DNA of 64,000 nt from Diphasiastrum complanatum (GCA_029204225.1 CM055092.1:16733921-16797920), one strand, 5' to 3'. Positions 1 to 14,356 are shown, numbered from the stretch's first letter. The notes: generated by a model not told the origin, from the letters alone. Numbers and translations are program-made.

Positions 1-664
1 TCCCTAAAACGTGATGAGAAGCACATATGAGTGAGAATACCCTCTGTTGTGAAAATGTTATTGAAAACTTACATTTTGCTCAAAAACATTATTAGACATT
101 TTATAATTTTTTGTGTTAGTTTCTTTAGAAGGCCCGATTTATTGGGACCCACACTTCTATTAGAGGACTCGAAGAAGAAGTTACTCTTAAAATATGTGGG
201 GCTGCAACAGGACTCCAATATAGTTCCTTATTTTGAGGATTCCATCCAAGATGCCACTCATGAAAGGAGGGCTACTTTCTTTCATAATGCCGCACACTCT
301 TTGTTTTTGGTATTTGCAGCCACTTATTGAGTTGGCCACATGAAAATGCTACTGGTTAAAATACTAGAAGGGACACTCTCCTCAAGCCTTCACCTTTTCA
401 GGAAGACGAAATGGAAGCCCCACCAAAATTTGCATTGCTGTGTGGTAGCCACTCGTTGGGTTGGGTGTGCACATCAAAATTTTGTCAGTTTTAAAAAAGC
501 AACAAAAAAAAATCTAGGCATTACTCAAAAGAAGGCCCATTTTCCGTGGGCCTTCCACCTTGTCGGAACGGCAAAAGTGGGGTGGGGGGCAGGCAGGGTT
601 CCATTCAAGAGGGTTCTTTATTTTAAAGAGTGCATCCATAAAGATCTAGAGGGCTAAAAGCTAA
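1..664. other. 5' flank, no gene recognised
   Basis: The open frames here are short and their translations resemble no family I know. The stretch is AT-rich with scattered purine runs. It ends directly at the duplicated CCAAT module that probably belongs to the promoter of the gene starting at 1807. Confidence 0.5.
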
Positions 665-768
665 AGCCAATGAAAGGGCTGAAAATTAGAGCCAATGAAA
701 GAAAGGTGGTCAAATGAGCCAATGAAAGGGCTGAAAATTTGAGCCAATGAAAGAAAGGTGGTCATTTG
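665..768 (+). promoter_or_regulatory. tandem 52-bp duplication carrying four CCAAT boxes
   Basis: Two head-to-tail units (665-716 and 717-768) differ at only a few bases. Each unit holds two CCAAT pentamers in an AGCCAATGAAA context, at 667-671, 692-696, 719-723 and 744-748, and each ends in the same GAAAGGTGGTCA block. CCAAT boxes are the binding sites of NF-Y. The position about 1.1 kb before the ATG at 1807, and just ahead of a pyrimidine-rich stretch that looks like a plant 5' leader, suggests a proximal promoter. This is inference; no transcript was examined. Confidence 0.55.
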
Positions 769-789
769 AGGCCCCACCTAAATGCTGCC

Positions 790-1806
790 TCCCAAAGTCA
801 AAATACAAACGTTTTTTTATTTTTTTTTAAAAATCCTTCCCTTCGTCTTCCTCTTCTTTCTCTCTTTCTCTCTTCGGAGTCTTCTCTTCTCTGTTTCTTC
901 TCTGTCGTTGTTGTTGCTTCTGCTTGCTTGCGCCTTCCTCTCTTCTTCTTCTTCTTCCGCGTAGCAGCGAGGTTTGATCCCAGCCCTTTGGACTGTTTCC
1001 TTGTGTTTGTCGTTGGCCATGGATGCGGCATTGTTGTCGTTTTGGATTGGAAATGGTGACCCACAATAAGTATCCTTGGATTTACTCTGGCGCCCCACAT
1101 CGGATCTGCGAGATAGTTTGCTGGTGAGATAGTCAAGCGGCGAATGAAAGGCTGAGGGACGCTTTTTTCCCATTTGCCGCTGATCCCAAGGCTTTAACAG
1201 TGGAAGATTTTTTAAGGTGAAGAAGACAGTCGAGGACGAGGCTCTGAGATCGGTATAACTGCATGGAGTGCCCCAAATCAACGCAGGTAACATTGGTCCT
1301 GTTCAGGTCAGTGAATGAAGCCCACGAGGAGTCCATTTTTGAATCTATCTTTGAAGCTTTCCTCATTCTTGCTCTCAAGGCTTGTGAATTAACCTGAAAA
1401 GGGAGGAATGGCTCTCTCATGCGAGTGAGCAATTCGTCATCAGTTTTACGTTAGCTGAGGAAAGAACAGAAGCTGTTTCTCTGAAGAGTTTTGAAGGAAG
1501 AATAGAAAGAAAGAAAATAAGGCTTACCATTGACAATAGAACACTGCAGTGACTCGAGGATCGATCATGTTTTTGCACGTATTTGGCAGAAGAAAGTTAG
1601 CCCAGTTTGTGAAAAGCAGCTCAGGGAATCGATTATCTTGTGGAAGGCATTTGATCTTGTCACTTGCCCATGTGCATAAGATCGAATGAAAAGATTTTGC
1701 TAGCCCGGATAAGGATAGGTCGTTTCTTGTTCCACCTTGGAATTGGTGAGGAGCCCACAAGTCAGAGGGCAAAAAGCCTTGAAAGGGAATTTGTTTCTTA
1801 GCTGCA
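790..1806 (+). other. probable promoter/5' leader of the NT-C2 gene
   Basis: A T-rich run at about 811-832 is followed by a CT-rich tract at 835-955, typical of plant 5' untranslated leaders. The rest (960-1806) has no convincing coding potential and probably contains leader sequence and possibly a leader intron, but I cannot place splice sites. The minus-strand open frames here are only the complement of the CT tract. Confidence 0.4.
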
Positions 1807-4800
1807 ATGATGAAAGTGATGAGATGGCCCTTAAGGGCCTCAGTCTCAAAGAGGTTTCATGTCAATCTTATTCTGCACAAATTGGAGGGTTTCTCTTTCA
1901 ACGAAGACGAAGCTGGAAACACAAAACTGTTGGTAGATGTGAAGTGGAAAGGGCCAAAAAGGGCACTCGGTTCGCCTTTTAGGCGGAGCATCAAGACTGA
2001 GAGATCTGTGGAGCAGGCTGTAGGGGAAGAAGGAAGCACAGAGTTTAATCAGGAGTTTGAGAATGTATGCACTTTAACAGTTTCGAAAGATGAGAAATTC
2101 CAGGCATGGGATGTCTGCTTTGTTGTTCAAAAGGTTAGCATATCAGCACTATCCTTCGGTGTTCCTTTTACCTCTTACTATTTCCTTATGTCTTATGGAA
2201 ATCTCTTTGTTTTTTGCACTCTTTTTGAGAATTTGCCAAAACTACGAACAACAACTTTCGGCTGAATTTTTCACACAAACTTCTAGGTCAATGGCTAGAC
2301 CTTGATGAATTGGATGCAACATGGCAGCCTTGAAAAGGAGATGCAGCAGAATAATTCATTCTTGATCTAGCCTTATCTTAACCGTGCTCTGTGTCCAGAG
2401 TGCAGATTTGTTGACCTCATTGAAGTTGCAATATGGAGCTAAGTATCTTGTTCCATCATTTCTTAGAGGTGTCCATTGTAATCATTTGATATATTGTTTA
2501 GATCAGCATGTCCCTATCCGTGCAACCAAGATCAAAATCCAGACCTCGAGGCGAGAAAAGAAGATGTTAACCACCAGGCGACATTTATGATTTCAGAGAC
2601 AATCATTTGTCATTTTTTTTGTGCTTTGCTCTTTTTCTTTATCTTCCAATACTGTAAGTGGCCACTCATTCTAATGAGCAGTGTTAGAGTTCAAAATAGT
2701 GTGTGCCAAATTTCTGATAGCTTTGTTGCTCAATGCCATATTTCTTTTAGAGGAGAAGGCTTCACGGCATTGCCAGAGTTCTATTGGTGTCTACCTTTCA
2801 AAGTCATGTTCATATATGGTTATCTTTATTTTGATGCATACAGAAATGTAAATTCTGCATCATCATGTTTAGTTTTTCACGAGATAAAAAATTTCACTTG
2901 AAATTATTTTCGCCTTTATGTTTGGCATGAGTGGCTTGAGGATGTAGGCATGTTTGGCATTTAGACCTGGTGGTCAGTTGAATTCCTTTGTGTTCGTATT
3001 TTGGGTGTGTGTCAAGTGATTACGAACTTTGAATTTTCCATACCTTAGTGAAGTTTCGCCTTCATATGCAGCTCTAGGTAATGGAACAATTTGTGGCTGC
3101 TAGATGGGGCACTAAAGCCATGCTGATATGTGGTTGTTATGAGCCTTTGTAGGTTGTCTCCTCTACACAGAAAGCTACGATGTCGGTCCTCGGAGCTGCA
3201 ACCAAAAGTCTGGCTGAGTTTGCACCTTCTTTGGGCAATGCAAAGCTCAAAACAAAGTTCAACGTTTTAGGTGATATTGAAGGAGGAAAAGCTGAGATGT
3301 CCCTTTGTGTACGTCTTTATAATCTTCTTGAAATTCTCTATGCCTCATAAGCAGCATCTGCGCTATCTGTTTTAGCCAAGGAGTGCCGCTTGTGTGTAAC
3401 CCATTTGTTCTCACAGCTATCTACCCAGCCACTTGGTACATAAGGACCAGTCGTCATCTGTAACCCCTTGCATTTCTGATTCGTTACAGGGATCTCAGGT
3501 GGTACAGCTCATTACGAGTTGCAAAACCTTCGGCTTTAAAGTTCAAGAAGATGGCTTCAATTAATGAAAGAGTCTCATACATCTAGAGTTCTGTTCAGTG
3601 GGGGCATGTTGCCATGATGTTATCTTAAATTCAGGATGTTGATTTTCAACCTTTTTTTCTTAACTGCAGTCAGATTTTTGAAAATTTGCATTTCTTTTCA
3701 GGTCACCTTCAACTTCGTGGAACTCAGGACAACATCAAATGGACCAGAGAGTATTCATCATGTTGTTGCACCCTCAATTTCCTGCTTAAGCAGGCCCCTT
3801 TTGTTAGAGGAGCAGGGAAGGAAGGAAAAGGATAACACAAAGAGACTGTTCGGATCCATGAGGAAAGAAAATTTGACCAAAGGAAGTGAGAAGGCATCAT
3901 CTGGAGACGACTTCACAAGTGATGAAAGATTCTCCCCAAGAAGTGAGAAAAGTTCACCTGAGTCAAGAGACTTTTTGGACTCAGATTCAGTTGGAACTTC
4001 TAACGAGGATTACTGCGAAGATGTGGAGGAATTAAACATCCGGAAGTCCTTCAGCTATGGAAAGATAGCGGAGGCAAATCTTCATGTTGAGGGTGGATTT
4101 TCCTATCCGCTCCAAGAAGGCGAAGCAGATGAAAGCACTGCAGATATTATAGCTTTATTTAACAGAACAAGTCCGCTCAGTATTCCAAAGTTGATGGAAG
4201 AAACTTCATCATCTGACTCTGACCAAGCTCCAGCTCAGTCATCTATGAGAAGTCTGCTGTCCTGGCGAAAGAGAAAGCTAAGTTTTCGATCTCCTCGAGC
4301 TAAGGGAGAGCCGTTGCTGAACAAGGCTTATGGTGAGGAAGGAGGTGATGAAATTGATTGGGATCGTCGCCAAGCTGGTTCTCCTGAAGAACCACTCGCA
4401 GTTGTGGTCTCTTTCTCTATCTCTCTCTCATTCATCAAGTTCATTCATTGAATTTATAAGTTTTTGGTACGCTGCAATTTTTAAGCTTCATTGTGAAAGT
4501 TGAGATTTTGATCAAAAACATTATGGTTTGCAGCGCCGTCTTAGTGTTGACAAAGAGCTTGCTCCACTTACCACTGGATCTTGGGATTTTGGAGAAAGTT
4601 TCACAGTTGGAAGCTGGGAACGCAAGGAGCTTGTTAGCAGAGATGAACAGTTGCAACTCTGTGCAAGCGTGTTTTCAGCCTCCATTGACCAGCGAAGTGA
4701 AAGTGCTGCTGGCGGGAGTGCTTGCACAGCCTTGGTTGCCGTAGTTGCGGATTGGATGCACAGAAATCCTAATGTGGTACCTAGCAGGGCAGAGTTTGAT

Positions 4801-5517
4801 GCACTTATACGGGATGGATCTGCTGAGTGGAGAAAGCTTTGTGGGCTAAAAGCATACAAGGACAGGTTTCCGGATCGTCATTTTGACTTGGATACTGTCA
4901 TCCAGGCAGGAGTGCGTCCTTTGACTGTTATTCCAGAGCAATCATTTGTAGGGTTTTTTCAACCTGAGGTATTAGGTGACTTCTTACAAGGAGCTATGTC
5001 TTTTGATAGTATCTGGGATGAGATAGAAAGGTTGGGCCCTGCAATATACATTGTAAGTTGGAATGACCATTTTTTTGTGCTGAAAGTTGATCAGAGCAGT
5101 TGTTTTATGATTGACACTTTAGGCGAAAGGCTTTACGAAGGTTGTAACCAGGCATATGTCTTGAGATTTGATGATGAAACTTTGTTAAGTTATTGTTCCG
5201 ATTCGAAGGAAAACACTGCAGAAGTAGTGGGCTCTCCATCATCGGACCAGCAGAAAGTGCAAGCAGCAGCCTCAGAAACTGGTACTGTAAAAGGTGGAAC
5301 AATTGATCGGGAGCATGTTGTATATAAAGGAAGAGATGCTTGTCGAGAGTTTATTAAAGGGTTTCTTGCAGCTGTTCCTTTGAGAGAGCTGCAGAATGAT
5401 TTAAAGAAAGGTCTTACTGGAAAAACTTGTCTGCATAGGATGCTTCAGATTGAGTTTCATTATACTGAGGCGATTACCGTTCCAATCAACGGCCTGAGAG
5501 TGCTGAACAAGATTTAA
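1807..5517 (+). CDS. NT-C2 (EEIG1/EHBP1-type) domain protein, four coding exons
   Basis: Proposed exons are 1807-2133, 3153-3308, 3702-4406 (the donor could be 4400 or 4403) and 4534-5517. All junctions are phase 0 with GT/AG ends, giving about 722 residues. Exon 1 encodes the N-terminal C2-like fold of the EEIG1/EHBP1 family, including VDVKWKGPKRALGSPFRRS. Exon 2 completes it with SVLGAATKSLAEFA and exon 3 opens with VTFNFVELRTT. Exon 3 is then an acidic, serine-rich linker. Exon 4 carries the conserved plant-specific C-terminal region, with motifs such as SACTALVAVVADW, AMSFDSIWDEIERLGP and SWNDHFFVLKV. Similar plant proteins are known only as NT-C2 domain proteins; the domain is thought to mediate membrane or cytoskeleton association. 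The start is the ATG opening the basic MMKVMRWP peptide typical of the family. The exon 1/exon 2 acceptor is the least certain junction, and a short exon between them could be missing. Confidence 0.85.
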
Positions 5518-7750
<2,233 letters not shown>

Positions 7751-7767
7751 TATTGCTAGTTTTTGTT

Positions 7768-7790
7768 CTAACCCTAAAAAACCCTAAAAA
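7768..7790 (+). promoter_or_regulatory. pair of telo-box-like motifs
   Basis: Two CCCTAA cores lie 10 bp apart; the second forms a perfect AAACCCTAA. In plants these telo-boxes are common near the transcription start of translation and cell-cycle genes. Here they are followed by C/T-rich leader-like DNA (7808-7930) but by no recognisable coding exon, so they may be a promoter remnant or chance. Confidence 0.35.
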
Positions 7791-8018
7791 TTAAAAAAAA
7801 AAACTACGCTCCTCTCTCTCGCGCTCCTCTTGCCCCCCCTCTCTATCGCGTTGCTCTGTTTTAGATCTATCTTTCTCTCTCTAGAAGGTTCTCCTTCTCT
7901 TTCTAGAAGGTTCTCTTTCTCCCACTTTGCAATGCTTTTCAAATGCCCTTCAAAAAAAAATTAGGGCAGACGTGGCCCAATGAAAACGCTAGAATCACGT
8001 TTTCTCCAGCACTGCCCA

Positions 8019-8021
<3 letters not shown>

Positions 8022-8055
<34 letters not shown>
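8022..8055 (+). repeat. (CT)n microsatellite
   Basis: About 17 uninterrupted CT units follow an AC-rich segment. Confidence 0.95.
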
Positions 8056-8058
<3 letters not shown>

Positions 8059-8306
8059 TTCAATAGGAGAGAAGTCATTCAAAAAGAGAGAATATCATTG
8101 ATCCTTTCTCTAAGTAGCAGGGGTTTATGTCATTATTGTCACTAAATTATTTTGAGCTTGCTTGACTTTGTATATGTTTGCTCATTTTGAAAATTTCCCG
8201 CCATATGTTATCATGTGTTCCTGTCCCATTTAATGTATATAGTAGCGGCAACGAAGTTGTGGGAGTGGGCCTTAGTGAGCTTCTTGGAATTTTTGAAAGA
8301 GCTTCA

Positions 8307-8310
<4 letters not shown>

Positions 8311-8375
<65 letters not shown>
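8311..8375 (+). repeat. compound (TC)n(AC)n microsatellite
   Basis: About 16 TC units are followed by about 16 AC units, the same order as the tract at 7645-7749. Confidence 0.97.
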
Positions 8376-8377
<2 letters not shown>

Positions 8378-9049
8378 GTTTTTAATGAACAATAGTATAT
8401 TATTCCTATATTTCCTAAACAATGAAATGTTGATATGACACATTTGTTCCATTGCATGACCAATAGCCAAATGCATTTGAGAATCATCTTAGATGTCGCT
8501 ATAAGTGGTACTCTAATGACATTAGAAAAAAAAAGTTAAAAATAACATAAATATGTGAGTCTTAATTCAAGTTCATAACAAAGGAGATAATGACGGTTTC
8601 GTCAATAATTGAAGTAGGATTAATTTCTTCTTGAAGCTTTCAAACAATTTTAAAAATGCTAGATCCACCACTCACTACAATATAGGCAAGTAGTGTCCAA
8701 AGATCATTGTCCCTCTGAAAGAGTTTCACTAGCAAAGAGAGCTTCAGAACAAATTTCAATCTAGTTTATTCTTGTACAATGCAATGGCAATATGCAAACA
8801 AATGTGAATAATAATTTTTGGGAGATGATTTATATATTGCTAGGAAAATCTTTTCAATTATCATTTACCACTTTGCAAGGAACAAAGCTTCATGAAATTT
8901 GAGTAATAGCAATAGGGGGTTGCTTGTTATGACATTCCAATAAATGGAACTTTCAAAATTGTGAATTGTGAATGCATGTAGTCACTTGATTGGACATATT
9001 CTCAATTACTTTCACTCATCATAATGTATTTTTCCAGTGTTGGACAAGT
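8376..9049. other. AT-rich intergenic DNA
   Basis: No open frame of note and no repeat visible. It forms the left flank of the Copia insertion, whose 5-bp target duplication begins at 9050. Confidence 0.5.
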
Positions 9050-9054
9050 ATATA

Positions 9055-10202
9055 TGTTGGATTTATTCCCTCTACTCTCCTTAAATCCCATTTTAATTTG
9101 CCTCCATTCATACTGCATATTTACTAATGTTGTCGCGCAGTCTGCATATTTACACGCAAATTTGCACAGACGAAGAAAAGGCGAAAGAATCGCGACACTG
9201 TGTTTTTACACACGTTATGGTGACAGGCGAAAAGGGGACACTATCTTACAGAATGTCAAAGGTGCCCTAAAAGCAAAGGCACCCTATAAATCTAATCCTA
9301 AGGCTACTCGTAAGAGTGACGCACTTTTCGCATTGTCATCACCAACGATCACTTCAGCACTGATGACGTCGAACCCTTTTCACGCTCACCCCATGCAGCT
9401 ACGCTAACAGATTGGACAACGACTGCAGCCACCCACGATCTCTTACAGACAACACTTCCACTCTATACTTTCCACATCTGCACGCCTGTGATATAATGTA
9501 TATATACTGGATACCATTTGTGTATTCGGGTTAATGAGTGAATAGGTTAATGAGTGAATGAGTTGATGAATGAGACGAAGGAGATGCCTTGCGCATTGAT
9601 TCTTGATTGTCAGCAATAAGGTTTTATTCCTTTACAGATTGTATAAGCTTCGTAGGGCACGCGGTTTCGTCCGCTATTGTCATGTGCTCTATCGCATCAT
9701 TGGCATGTATACATGATATACTTAATCTGATACAGTTCTTTGTTCTGCATTCAGATCTATGTTAATATTGCTATGCTTATCATTCATTCTGTCTGATCTT
9801 TCTAGTTGTTCTTTCTGGTAATAGACGACTAACATTTAGTCTTCTCTTTCGCGAATCATTCGTGACTAATTATCAGTCGAGCACCGCCTAGCTCTTCGCG
9901 AATCATTCACGACAAATAGTTTGTCTTACTATTCACGACAAACCATTCTTCTGGAGCTTCATTCATTTATTAAAGTTTGGCTACGTAATCAAGAACGATT
10001 GTTATTCCCATCATATTGTTTTGTTTGTTCTGATAGGCGTAGTCATGCTTACAGAGAGAGTCGTATAGCTCGTTCCGCTGCGCACAAACATTTTTTGTTC
10101 GAGTTCGTTTCTCATTCGCGTTTGTCTTACCTCTTTGAGCTTATTTTTCATTTCTAACATACGACACCTTTTCTCAACTCGTTCATCGCTCTCTCTCCAA
10201 CA
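9055..10202 (+). repeat. 5' LTR of Copia element 1
   Basis: It starts TGTTGG and ends CCAACA, directly before the PBS, and is about 1148 bp long. It contains a TATATATA at about 9499. It also carries a block reading GCGACACTGTGTTTTTACAC shared with other LTRs in the window, and repeated TTCGCGAATCATTC dyads near 9849 and 9896. Confidence 0.92.
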
Positions 10203-10214
10203 TGGTATCAGAGC
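10203..10214 (+). other. primer-binding site of Copia element 1
   Basis: TGGTATCAGAGC abuts the LTR end. It is the classic complement of the 3' end of plant initiator methionine tRNA. Confidence 0.93.
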
Positions 10215-10334
10215 TATTTTCATAGCTTGATAAGCTTCCACAGTACAAGACTCTACTAGCCGATAGAGTATCAGATTTTCATACTTAAGTCACTGATAGT
10301 TTCTCCTATCACTTAGAGTAACTCTTCTTTCCAC

Positions 10335-10559
10335 ATGGATTCCCAAGGGAAAGCCAGTCCTATCATGGACAAGCTTGATGGAGCCAATTACCATCTGTCG
10401 AAATTTAAGATAAAAATTGTACTAATAGCAAAAGAATTGTACGACGTTGTTACAGGTGCAGAAGGGAAACCAGAAGCGGACGACGCGGCAATCGCCAGAT
10501 GGAAGCTAAAGGATGGAAAAGCTTTCACGCTGATCATCCTCAACATCACGGATACCTAG
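10335..10559 (+). pseudogene. Copia gag N-terminal fragment
   Basis: Seventy-four residues from an ATG shortly after the PBS. The motifs MDKLDGANYHLSKFKIKI and WKLKDGKAFTLIILNI match the N-terminal part of Copia gag (DUF4219/UBN2 region). The frame stops after NITDT and the remaining gag, including the zinc knuckle, is deleted; a further 100-150 bp seem to be degraded gag in another frame. The same peptide pattern (LNGSNYHLWKLKMK, KLKDGKAFALIILNI) is readable on the minus strand near 54350-54530. Confidence 0.8.
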
Positions 10560-10737
10560 ATCGGCCATGTATCCGAGGCTCAGACAACGAAAGAAGTCTA
10601 GGACATCTTGAACACACTATACGAAGTGAGAGATATATCTTCCAAGCTACATCTCAGGAAGAAATTCTTGTACACCAACAAGAGCACGACAAAGTAGAAG
10701 ATGAAGAAATCTGTATCGATCGATACTAGGATCTCTC

Positions 10738-11400
10738 ATGTACGCAATGGTATGTACAAGACCAGATATCTCTTTTATTGTTAGCTCACTTAGCCAATAC
10801 ATGGCTAATCTTGGCATTACCCATTGGAAGTCTCTTATTCGAGTCATGAGGTATATATTCGAGCTGCCATGGACCAGTGCATCTGCTATGGAGATGTCAG
10901 CAACGACAATCTTCATCAGCTCAGTGGTTATTCTGATGCGAGTTGGGGAGGAGATGCAGACAATCGTAAGTCCACATCTGGATTTACATTCTTCTTCAAA
11001 GGCGGTCCTATTTGGTGGAACAGTCGTAAGCAAACCTCTATCGCACTTTTTTCTACTGAAGCAGAATACATTGCTCCTTCTCAATCTATTAAGGAAGCGT
11101 TTTGGTTTGAAAATTTGCTGTCAAACATCAATCTGTATTAGTACATCCCTACAATTTTGTTTTGTGATAACCAAAGTGCTATTGCCTAATAGGCCAACCC
11201 TAGATTTCATTCTAGGAGTAAACACATTGAGATCAGATATCACTACATCAGGGGCAAGGTTCTCGACAGAGAGGTAAGCTTAACGTACTGCAGAACGCAG
11301 GACATGGTTGCAGACATCTTCACGAAAGCACTCAGTGTTAATGCACACAACAAATTTTGTGCATTGCTCAGTCTGAAGATCAAGGCATTCACGGATCCAG
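10738..11400 (+). pseudogene. Copia RNase H C-terminal region, frameshifted
   Basis: The frame at 10738 reads MYAMVCTRPDISF and SQYMAN, the RT/RNase H boundary of Copia pol. A frameshift near 10850 moves the reading to LSGYSDASWGGDADNRK, STSGFTFFF and STEAEYIA, which carry the RNase H catalytic aspartate and glutamate pattern. After a stop at about 11139 further pol-like text continues in other frames (DNQSAI, IRYHYIRGKV, MVADIFTKAL) up to the polypurine tract. RT and integrase are absent. It is a relic and cannot give an active enzyme. Confidence 0.88.
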
Positions 11401-11403
11401 ATT

Positions 11404-11412
11404 AAGGGGGGG
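11404..11412 (+). other. polypurine tract of Copia element 1
   Basis: AAGGGGGGG directly precedes the 3' LTR; it is the expected plus-strand priming site. Confidence 0.85.
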
Positions 11413-12543
11413 TGTTGGATTTATTCACTCTACTCTCCTTAAATCCCATTTTAATCTGCCTCGATTCATGCTGCATATTTACTAACGTTGTCGCACAGTC
11501 TGCATATTTACACGCAAATTCGCACAGACGAAGAAAAGGTAAAAGAATCGCGACACTGTGTTTTTACACACGTTATGGTGACAGGCGAAAAGGGGACGCT
11601 ATCTTACAGAATGCCAAAGTCCTAAAAGCAAAGGCACCCTGTAAATCTAATCCTAAGGCTACTCGTAAGAGTGACGCACTTTTCGCATTGTCATCACCAA
11701 CGATCACTTCAGCATTGATGACGTCGCACCCTTTTCACGCTCACCCCATGCAGTTGCGTTAACAGATTGGACAACGACTGCAGCCACCCACGATCTCTTA
11801 CAAACAGCACATCAACTCTGTACTTTCCACATCTGCACACATGTAATATAATATATATATATTGGATACCATTTGTGTATTCAGATTAATGAGTGAATGA
11901 GTTGATGAGTTGATGAATGAGACGAAGGAGATGCCTTGCACATTGATTCTTGATTGTCAGCAATAAGGTTTTATTCCTTTTCAGATTGTATAAGCTTCGT
12001 AGGGCACGCGGTTTCGTCCGCTATTGTCTTGTGATCTACCGCAGTATTGACATGTATACATGATATACTTAATCTGATACAGTTCTTTGTTCTGCGTTCA
12101 GATCTAATATTGCTATGCTTATCATTCATTCTGTCTAATCTTTCTAGTTGTTGTTTCTGGTAATAGACGACTAACATTTAGTCTTGTCTTTCACGAATCA
12201 TTCGCGACTAATTATCAATCGAGCACCGTCTAGCTCTTCGCGAATCATTCGCGACGAATAGTTTGTCTTACTATTCGCGACAAACCATTCTTCTGGAGCT
12301 TCATTCATTTATTAAAGTTTGGCTACGTAATCAAGAACGACTGTGATTCCCATCACTATCGTTTTGTTCATTCTGATAGGCGTAGTCATGCTTACGAAGA
12401 GAGAGGTATAGCTCGTTCCGCTGCGCAAGAACATTTTCTGTTTGAGTTCGTTTCTCGTTCGTGTTCGTCTTACCTCATTGAGTTTATTTTTCGTTTCTAA
12501 CATACGACACCTTTCAAACTCGTTCATCTCCCTCTCTCCAACA
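11413..12543 (+). repeat. 3' LTR of Copia element 1
   Basis: It is nearly collinear with 9055-10202 and shows scattered substitutions and small indels. It ends CCAACA before the ATATA duplication. Confidence 0.92.
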
Positions 12544-12548
12544 ATATA

Positions 12549-13110
12549 GGTGACTGGTCGGTATCAGCAAAGGTATCAACAATCGTATTGTAGAACATAC
12601 CCGACCGGTATATGATTTTGTGATATCACGATCGATATCGACCCGGGCTGGCTGTAGCCCTGGCTGTATCCCATCAATGTACATATTGATACCCGGATTA
12701 GGGGCAAAAAATTCACATTTAACATGGTATCAATATAGTATCCATTTTTTAGTTTACATATGTGATAAATATTATCCATGGTGTCCCAAAGACATTGGTG
12801 GACACCAACAAAGTATTGGCCTTTAAAATCATATCCATATTATATTTAGAAAGGTCATGCTTTTCATTAAAGACATACTACCATTTATAAAATGGCTAAT
12901 TTTAAAAAAACATTATATACTCATACCTGGGCTTATACTCAGCTGGTATCACCTCTGCAATACCCAGGTCGGTTGATATCACCTCTGCAATACCCAGGCT
13001 GGTATCACCTCTGCAATACCCAGGCCAGTTGATACCAGCCACCAATTTACAAACATGATGATACTCATACCCGACTGATATAATTTTTTTAAAAAAGTAT
13101 ATAATACCAG
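12549..13110. repeat. degenerate GGTATC/GATACC-rich repeat with three 26-30 bp tandem units
   Basis: Motifs of the GGTATC, GATATC and GATACC type recur more than a dozen times. Between 12942 and 13024 three tandem units share the core TATCACCTCTGCAATACCCA. No open frame of interest is present. The segment begins directly next to the Copia 1 target duplication. I cannot assign it to a known repeat family. Confidence 0.7.
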
Positions 13111-13153
13111 GACCTGGCTAGTATTGAGAATATCAATACCCGCCCAGCACTCG

Positions 13154-14018
<865 letters not shown>

Positions 14019-14055
14019 GGCAGGGAGGGAGGGCGGGCGGGTGGGCAGGGAGGGA
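14019..14055 (+). repeat. G-quadruplex-prone G-tract cluster
   Basis: At least six runs of three or more G are separated by one to three bases (pattern GGGAGGGAGGGCGGGCGGG, then GGG and GGG again). This far exceeds the usual four-tract rule for quadruplex formation. It lies in a locally GC-rich island (14000-14500) unlike the AT-rich surroundings. Confidence 0.75.
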
Positions 14056-14239
14056 GCCTCGCATCTTGCGAGCACGGTGGCCCTTTGGCCCCGGTGCCCT
14101 CCTGACCACATGTTTTTTTTTTTTAAAACAAACTGGCTACCCGGACGCCACGTGTCCAGGGAGCCATTTTTTATCCCATAAGCAATATTGCAAGGGAACT
14201 GGGAGGGGATATATAGAGAAACCCACCCAGCTCTTTGCA

Positions 14240-14265
14240 TGTGTGTGTGTGTGTGTGTGTGTGTG
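14240..14265 (+). repeat. (TG)n microsatellite
   Basis: About 13 TG units inside the GC-rich island. Confidence 0.95.
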
Positions 14266-14356
14266 AGCCTGGGTGCCCGGCGCCCGACATCGCCCGCCAA
14301 AAGCTTTTGCAGCCCAATTCTGACGGGCACCCGAGCACGGGCCACACATCACGCGT

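Larger units (their letters stand above)
9050..12548 (+). mobile_element. complete but internally deleted Copia LTR retrotransposon (element 1)
   Basis: The element is bounded by a perfect 5-bp target-site duplication, ATATA at 9050-9054 and 12544-12548. It has long LTRs (9055-10202 and 11413-12543), a primer-binding site for initiator Met-tRNA and a G-rich polypurine tract. The internal region is only about 1.2 kb. It begins with a gag start and jumps to the RNase H end of pol, so protease, integrase and RT are missing. It could have moved only with enzymes supplied by relatives. By eye the LTRs differ at several percent of positions, so the insertion is not very recent. Minus-strand relics of the same gag lineage lie at 51400-54560. 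Confidence 0.92.

Noticed and set aside
798-1293. Minus-strand frames rich in K, R and E over 800-1290
   Set aside because: They are the complement of the CT-rich leader; composition explains them and no domain is visible.
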